Source of the DNA: Collinsella sp.
GTDB lineage: Bacteria; Actinomycetota; Coriobacteriia; Coriobacteriales; Coriobacteriaceae
Assembly (NCBI GenBank): GCA_018380195.1
Contig: JAGZUC010000001.1
Span: 62,001-126,000, forward strand
DNA: 64,000 nt
Direction: 5' to 3'
This document shows positions 59,467 through 64,000 of the stretch, piece after piece. The number at the start of each line of letters is the position of its first letter. Within the stretch, counting starts at the first letter, position 1. The notes beneath the pieces were generated by a model. It was not told the DNA's origin. It saw only the letters and a list, made by a program, of their open reading frames with translations, and did no database searches. The translations under genes and the position numbers were made by a program.

Positions 59467-60012
59467 GTGTGGTATGTGATTCAGGTCATTAACGGTCGCG
59501 AAGACGTAATGCGCGAGTGCATCGAGCGCATGGTACCGGCTGGCGCCATGCAGGAGCTCTTTTATCCCAAATTTCAAACCGAGATCAAGGTTCACGGCGA
59601 ATGGGTTAACACGACCAAGCCGCTCTTTCCCGGTTATCTTATCTGCGATACGGCAGATCCCCGCACCGTGCAACAGTATCTGCTGCGCATGGACGACTTT
59701 GCCCGGGTGCTATCCCAGGACGGTCAGTTTGTGCCGCTGGCAAAAGAAGAGACCCAGCTCATTGGCAGTTTTACGCATAAGGGAGACCGCGTAGTGCCCA
59801 TGAGCGAGGCCTTAAAGGACGGCGATCAGGTCGTAGTAACGGCAGGTCCGCTGCTGGGCCACGAAGGCCTTATCAAAACCATTAATAGACGTAAGAGCAC
59901 TGCTTATTTGGAGCTCGACTTATGCGGTCGACGCGTAGCTACCCGCGTTGGCCTTGCGGTGCTTTCAGCCGAGCAGCGCGCAATGCGAAACCTTAAAAAG
60001 GCGATCGCCTAA
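59467..60012 (+). CDS. NusG-like transcription antiterminator (LoaP/RfaH type)
   Basis: A protein of about 181 residues. The N-terminal NGN domain begins WYVIQVINGREDVMRECIER and includes LFYPKFQTEIKVHGEWVNTTKPLFPGYL given here in parts. The C-terminal KOW domain has DGDQVVVTAGPLLGHEGLIK, typical of NusG. Specialised NusG paralogues at the head of long polysaccharide operons, such as LoaP in Firmicutes and Actinobacteria, prevent premature termination across the cluster. The start is uncertain among GTG at 59458, 59461 and 59467; the last has the best distance from TAAGGGGG. Housekeeping NusG would be next to ribosomal protein genes, unlike here. Confidence 0.88.
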   Translation: MWYVIQVINGREDVMRECIERMVPAGAMQELFYPKFQTEIKVHGEWVNTTKPLFPGYLICDTADPRTVQQYLLRMDDFARVLSQDGQFVPLAKEETQLIGSFTHKGDRVVPMSEALKDGDQVVVTAGPLLGHEGLIKTINRRKSTAYLELDLCGRRVATRVGLAVLSAEQRAMRNLKKAIA

Positions 60013-60094
60013 GTACAGGTGACGCTTTAACGGGACAGGGAGGATCCCCGGGGGCGGGGACGTAGTTTTGAAGGAAATAGTGGAAGATAATCAA

Positions 60095-60853
60095 ATGGGG
60101 GATTCAGCAACTGCTGCTGTAACGTGTGAGAGCAGGCGCGAGGCTGCCAAGCTCCATAATGTGGGAAAACAAGAACCGAAGTTAACCGAGAACGGTATTC
60201 CGGCGGATGTGCTGGAGAAGCTACTACCCGGTAATGACATTGTTGAATTGGAAAAGCCTGTCGTTAATGGCGGGTTGTTCTATCGCTTTATTAAACGATC
60301 CTTTGACGTTGTTTCCTGCGGTTGTGCCTTAATTGTTCTCGCCATACCCATGGCAGTCATTGCGGTCAAGATTAAAACTGAATCCGAGGGCCCCGTTATT
60401 TACGCCCAGCGTCGTGTTGGTAAAGACGGCAAGGTTTTTAGCATCTATAAATTCCGCAGCATGTATACCGATGCGGAGTCTCGAGGCGCTCAGTGGGCGC
60501 AGGACGAAGATCCGCGTGTCACGCCTTTCGGCAAGGTTATGCGCAAGACGCGCCTGGACGAGATTCCACAGTTCTGGAATGTCTTTAAGGGCGATATGAG
60601 CCTAATCGGCCCCCGCCCCGAGCGTCCCGCGTTTTGCGAAGAGTTCGAGAAGCGTATTCATGGCTGGCATTACCGCACCATGGTGCGTCCGGGCATTTCT
60701 GGCCTTGCCCAGGTTACTGGTGGCTACGATCTACTTCCTAGTGAGAAGGTCATGTTTGACCTCCAGTACATCAAAACAAGAAACATCAAGATGGACGTAG
60801 TGATTATGCTCAAAACGCTTGGCGTTGTGAGCACTGGCGACGGCGCGCGCTAA
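60095..60853 (+). CDS. Undecaprenyl-phosphate sugar phosphotransferase (priming transferase)
   Basis: A 252-residue bacterial sugar transferase that starts the lipid-linked repeat unit. An N-terminal region of about 60 residues precedes one membrane helix (FDVVSCGCALIVLAIPMAVIAV), then the catalytic part PVIYAQRRVGKDGKVFSIYK, FRSMYTDAE, TRLDEIPQFWNVFKGDMSLI, GPRPERPAF and RPGISGLAQVTGGYD, the signature of the WcaJ/PglC-like family. Its length fits the short form without the extra transmembrane domain. The start is either this ATG or the upstream TTG at 60068. Its stop overlaps the next ATG. Confidence 0.92.
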   Translation: MGDSATAAVTCESRREAAKLHNVGKQEPKLTENGIPADVLEKLLPGNDIVELEKPVVNGGLFYRFIKRSFDVVSCGCALIVLAIPMAVIAVKIKTESEGPVIYAQRRVGKDGKVFSIYKFRSMYTDAESRGAQWAQDEDPRVTPFGKVMRKTRLDEIPQFWNVFKGDMSLIGPRPERPAFCEEFEKRIHGWHYRTMVRPGISGLAQVTGGYDLLPSEKVMFDLQYIKTRNIKMDVVIMLKTLGVVSTGDGAR

Positions 60854-62061
60854 TGAAGATACTTGTCGTTTGCCAGCACTATTGGCCGGAGCCCTTTAAC
60901 ACTTCTGATGTATGTGAGGAACTTGTTAAAAGAGGGCATAGCGTCTCTGTTATCACCGGTCTGCCGAATACTGGAATGCCCAACTCTGACATTCCAGAAG
61001 AGTGTAAAAGTGGACATAAGCAGATTGAGCATCATAATGGCGTGACCATTTATCGCGCCAACTTGCAACCTAGAAAAACCGGTGCGCTCAATCGCGTAAA
61101 GAACTATATCTCTTTTTGGCATAACGCAAATCGGCTTGCTCGAAAGCTTAATGAAGAATTCGATGTTGTCTTAGGATATCAGTTTTCACCCGTTATGCAG
61201 GTAGATCCCGGTCTTGTCTACGCTCGCAAGCATCATAAAAAGATGCTGTTGTATTGCTTTGATTTGTGGCCCGTGAGTCTTACGGCTGGCGGTTTTTCAG
61301 AGAACTCGTTGCCCTACAAATGGATGGCGGCCGTCTCAAAAAGGATTTATAGGAAAGCTGATCGTATTGCTGTTACCTCGCCTTTGTTTGACGAGTACTT
61401 TTCAAACAGCCTTGGAATTAATCGTGAGCCCTCGTCATACTTGCCCCAATACGCTGACGATGCTTTTTCTGACTGCGCCAAGTGCTCCTGCGAAGGCTAT
61501 GACTCATCGAAAGTCAATTTAACATTTGCCGGTAATGTGGGACAAACACAGTCCGTTATAACCATTGTCGAAGCCGCCAGCATTACTCAGAAAGATCAGA
61601 ACCTCGTTTTTCATATTGTTGGGTCTGGGTCGCGCTTGGAGCAATGTAAATCGAGAGCTTCGGAACTAGGCCTAGATAACATTGTATTCCACGGCCGCAA
61701 GCCAATTGAGGATATGCCCAAATATTACGGTGCCTCCGATGCAATGGTTGTCACTTTTGAAGACAGCCCCATGGCCACGTACACCCTTCCTCGAAAAGTA
61801 ACAACTTATATGGCCGCTGGAAAACCGATTTTGGCAGCGCTTTCTGGTGAAACCAAACGAGTAATTGATGAGGCCAAATGCGGTTTCTGCTGCGATATCG
61901 AAGATGCCGAAGGCCTTGCACGAATTGCCTCGCAATTTGCTGGACTTTCCGACACGGGGCAGCTTGGCTATAACGCAAAAGCTTATTACGAACGCTATTT
62001 CACGAAGAAGCTGTTCTTCGACAAGCTCGAAAAATTACTTACTCAACTAGTGGAGGATTAA
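60853..62061 (+). CDS. Glycosyltransferase family 4, WbuB-like
   Basis: A protein of 402 residues. It opens KILVVCQHYWPEPFNTSDVC like WbuB and related GT4 enzymes, has a donor-binding half with NLTFAGNVGQTQSVITIVEA, FHIVGSGSRLEQC and VFHGRKPIEDMPKYY, and TLPRKVTTYMAAGKPILAAL near the nucleotide-sugar site. WbuB enzymes transfer N-acetyl-L-fucosamine, which agrees with capE and capF downstream. Codon use is AT-rich, unlike the very GC-rich gene that follows. Confidence 0.88.
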   Translation: MKILVVCQHYWPEPFNTSDVCEELVKRGHSVSVITGLPNTGMPNSDIPEECKSGHKQIEHHNGVTIYRANLQPRKTGALNRVKNYISFWHNANRLARKLNEEFDVVLGYQFSPVMQVDPGLVYARKHHKKMLLYCFDLWPVSLTAGGFSENSLPYKWMAAVSKRIYRKADRIAVTSPLFDEYFSNSLGINREPSSYLPQYADDAFSDCAKCSCEGYDSSKVNLTFAGNVGQTQSVITIVEAASITQKDQNLVFHIVGSGSRLEQCKSRASELGLDNIVFHGRKPIEDMPKYYGASDAMVVTFEDSPMATYTLPRKVTTYMAAGKPILAALSGETKRVIDEAKCGFCCDIEDAEGLARIASQFAGLSDTGQLGYNAKAYYERYFTKKLFFDKLEKLLTQLVED

Positions 62062-62064
62062 TTT

Positions 62065-63123
62065 ATGACAGGCACTTCCGCATTCAAAGACAAGACCCTC
62101 ATGATCACGGGCGGCACCGGCTCGTTCGGCAACACCGTGCTCAAGCACTTCATGAACACCGACCTGGCCGAGATCCGCATCTTCTCGCGCGACGAGAAGA
62201 AGCAGGACGACATGCGCCACCGCCTGCAGGAGAAGTCCCCCGAGCTCGCCTCCAAGGTGCGCTTCTTCATCGGCGACGTCCGCAACGCCCAGAGCGTGCG
62301 CGACGCCATGCACGGCGTGGACTACATCTTCCACGCCGCCGCCCTCAAGCAGGTGCCCTCCTGCGAGTTCTTCCCCATGGAGGCCGTCCGCACCAACGTC
62401 ATCGGCACGGACAACGTCCTGCACGCCGCGATCGAGGAGGGCGTCGACCGCGTCGTGTGCCTGTCCACCGACAAGGCCGCCTACCCCATCAACGCCATGG
62501 GCAAGTCCAAGGCCATGATGGAGTCCATCATCTACGCCAACGCCCGCAACGGCGCCGGCCGCACCACCATCTGCTGCACCCGCTACGGCAACGTCATGTG
62601 CTCGCGCGGCTCGGTCATCCCGCTGTTCATCGACCGCATCCGAAAAGGGGAGCCGCTCACGGTCACCGACCCCAACATGACCCGCTTCCTCATGAACCTG
62701 GACGAGGCCGTGGACCTGGTGCAGTTCGCGTTCGAGCACGCCAACCCCGGCGACCTGTTCATCCAGAAGGCCCCTGCCTCCACCATCGGCGACCTCGCCG
62801 AGGCCGTGCAGGAGGTCTTCGGCCGCGTGGGCACCCAGGTGATCGGCACCCGCCACGGCGAGAAGCTCTACGAGACCCTCATGACCCGCGAGGAGCGACT
62901 GCGCGCCGAGGACATGGGCGGCTACTACCGCGTGTCCTGCGACTCGCGCGACCTGAACTACGACAAGTTCGTCGTGGACGGCGAGGTGGAGACCCAGGCA
63001 GACGAGTCCTACACGAGCCACAACACCGAGAGGCTCGACGTGGAGGGCACCATCGCCAAGATCAAGACCGCCGAGTACGTGCAGCTGGCCCTGGAGGGCC
63101 GCGAGCACGAGGCGGTGCAGTAG
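62065..63123 (+). CDS. capE: UDP-GlcNAc 4,6-dehydratase/5-epimerase
   Basis: The 352-residue short-chain dehydrogenase catalyses the first step from UDP-GlcNAc to UDP-N-acetyl-L-fucosamine. It has the NAD-binding MITGGTGSFGNTVLKHFM, then FIGDVRN, HAAALKQVPSCEFFPMEAV and LSTDKAAYPINAMGKSKAMM, where the catalytic Tyr-Lys pair of normal SDRs is replaced by the pattern MGKSK typical of FlaA1/CapE. RYGNVMCSRGSVIPLF and RFLMNLDEAVDLV follow. TGGAGGAT precedes the ATG. Third codon positions are almost all G or C, a clear break from the glycosyltransferase gene. Confidence 0.93.
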   Translation: MTGTSAFKDKTLMITGGTGSFGNTVLKHFMNTDLAEIRIFSRDEKKQDDMRHRLQEKSPELASKVRFFIGDVRNAQSVRDAMHGVDYIFHAAALKQVPSCEFFPMEAVRTNVIGTDNVLHAAIEEGVDRVVCLSTDKAAYPINAMGKSKAMMESIIYANARNGAGRTTICCTRYGNVMCSRGSVIPLFIDRIRKGEPLTVTDPNMTRFLMNLDEAVDLVQFAFEHANPGDLFIQKAPASTIGDLAEAVQEVFGRVGTQVIGTRHGEKLYETLMTREERLRAEDMGGYYRVSCDSRDLNYDKFVVDGEVETQADESYTSHNTERLDVEGTIAKIKTAEYVQLALEGREHEAVQ

Positions 63124-63124
63124 G

Positions 63125-64000
63125 GTGCGCGTCCTCGTCACCGGCGCCAGGGGCTTCGTCGGCAGGAACCTCTGCTGCGCGCTGAAGAACATAAGGGACG
63201 GCAGGGACCGCCGTGCGAAATACCAGTCACTCCTTCCCCTCGAGGTCATGGAGTACGATATCGACTCGACGCCCGCCGAGCTGGAGGACTTCTGCTCCCG
63301 CGCCGACTTCGTCTTCAACCTGGCCGGCGTCAACCGCCCAAAGGACCAGTCCGAGTTCATGGAGGGCAACTTCGGGTTCGCCTCCACGCTGTTGGACACC
63401 CTCGAGCGCCACGGGAATAAGTGCCCCGTCATGCTCTCCAGCTCCGCGCAGGCGAGCCTGTCGGGCCGCTTCGAGGGCTCCGTATACGGCGAGTCGAAGC
63501 TGGCGGGGGAGGGCCTGTTCCGCGAGTACTCGGAGCGCACCGGGGCGCCGGTGCTCATCTACCGCTTCCCCAACCTCTACGGCAAGTGGTGCCGCCCCCG
63601 ATACAACTCCGCCGTGGCCACCTTCTGCGACGCCATCGCCAACGGCCGCCCCTACACCGTCAACGACCCCTCCGTGGAGCTGGAGCTCCTCTACATCGAC
63701 GACCTGGTCGGCGAGATGCTGGGCGCGCTGCTCGGCGGGGAGCACCGCTGCGGCTACGAGGGGCTCGTGAGGGTAGAGGGTGACGAGTTCTGCTACGTCC
63801 CGGAAACTGACGTCAAGTCGCTAGGCGAGATCGTCTACCTTCTCGACTGCTTCCGCGACAGCCGCGAGACGCTGTCGGTGCCCGACCTTTCGGAGGGCTC
63901 CTTCTCCAAGAAGCTCTGGAGCACGTTCCTGTCCTACTACGAGCCGGGCAACTTCGCCTACGGCCTCAAGCCCAACGTGGACGACCGCGGCTCGTTCACG
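63125..64000 (+). CDS. capF: CapF-like UDP-sugar 3,4-reductase/epimerase, 3' end outside window
   Basis: An open frame of 292 codons without a stop runs off the window. It starts GTG with RVLVTGARGFVGRNLCCALK (NAD(P)-binding), has FNLAGVNRPKDQSEFMEGN, SSSAQASLSGRFEGS, the catalytic YGESK, and YRFPNLYGKWCRPRYNSAVA followed by LELLYIDDLVGEML. This is the SDR half of CapF/WbjC, the second enzyme of UDP-L-FucNAc synthesis. The C-terminal cupin domain should begin near the window end. It starts two bases after the capE stop. Confidence 0.9.
   Translation, partial: MRVLVTGARGFVGRNLCCALKNIRDGRDRRAKYQSLLPLEVMEYDIDSTPAELEDFCSRADFVFNLAGVNRPKDQSEFMEGNFGFASTLLDTLERHGNKCPVMLSSSAQASLSGRFEGSVYGESKLAGEGLFREYSERTGAPVLIYRFPNLYGKWCRPRYNSAVATFCDAIANGRPYTVNDPSVELELLYIDDLVGEMLGALLGGEHRCGYEGLVRVEGDEFCYVPETDVKSLGEIVYLLDCFRDSRETLSVPDLSEGSFSKKLWSTFLSYYEPGNFAYGLKPNVDDRGSFT

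Overview
The window looks like the chromosome of a gut Coriobacteriia member, most likely Collinsella or a close relative. The evidence is high GC, actinobacterial-type tRNAs, a GlgC/GlgD pair for ADP-glucose synthesis, a complete anaerobic (cbi) corrin operon and intergenic palindromes. No 16S rRNA is present, so the genus is an inference.

Layout. (1) 1-2229: end of a tRNA-Glu, a flippase-like membrane protein and a TetR regulator. (2) 2232-24335: a block of about 22 kb devoted to tetrapyrrole/cobalamin metabolism, with transposase remnants at both edges (IS3-type at the left, IS21 IstA-type at the right). Its left arm, on the minus strand, has a cobalamin riboswitch driving an exported CbiK-type chelatase, a small lipoprotein and a BtuF/C/D-like importer. 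Its right arm, on the plus strand, is a tightly overlapping operon: cbiF-cbiD-(cbiL remnant)-cbiG-cbiH-cbiET-cbiA-cobT-cobU-cobS-(cobU-like/cobC)-cbiB-cobD-cbiP-cobA-cbiC-cbiJ. Almost the whole oxygen-independent route from cobalt-sirohydrochlorin to adenosylcobalamin is encoded, but cbiL survives only as a 77-codon remnant with its middle deleted in frame. (3) 24405-40966: housekeeping genes: a MacAB-type efflux system, an L,D-transpeptidase, serine dehydratase, metK, gltX, priA, def, fmt, rsmB and an FmdB-like zinc ribbon. The gaps between them hold several long perfect inverted repeats. (4) 41055-54104: a glycogen/alpha-glucan block on the minus strand: branching enzyme, phosphorylase, GlgC, GlgD, glycogen synthase and a GH13-GH77 fusion. 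The synthase carries a tail of about 258 residues rich in Lys, Ala and Thr that resembles histone H1, and the branching enzyme carries a shorter one. TGGTAAAAC operator-like motifs flank two promoters of this block. (5) 54436-58683: a HAD phosphatase, thiamine pyrophosphokinase, an IS110-family element with a GC-rich 5' non-coding end, tRNA-Ala, a truncated ADP-ribosylglycohydrolase and a GIY-YIG nuclease. (6) 58684-64000: a long hairpin-rich leader, a NusG-like (LoaP/RfaH-type) antiterminator and the start of a surface polysaccharide cluster. That cluster has a priming sugar transferase, a WbuB-like glycosyltransferase, CapE and a CapF running off the window, which points to UDP-N-acetyl-L-fucosamine.

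The most noteworthy items are the deleted cbiL inside an otherwise intact operon, the riboswitch-controlled Tat-lipoprotein chelatase with its importer, the histone-like tails on two glycogen enzymes, and the recurring long palindromes. All calls come from reading sequence and translations. No database search was possible.
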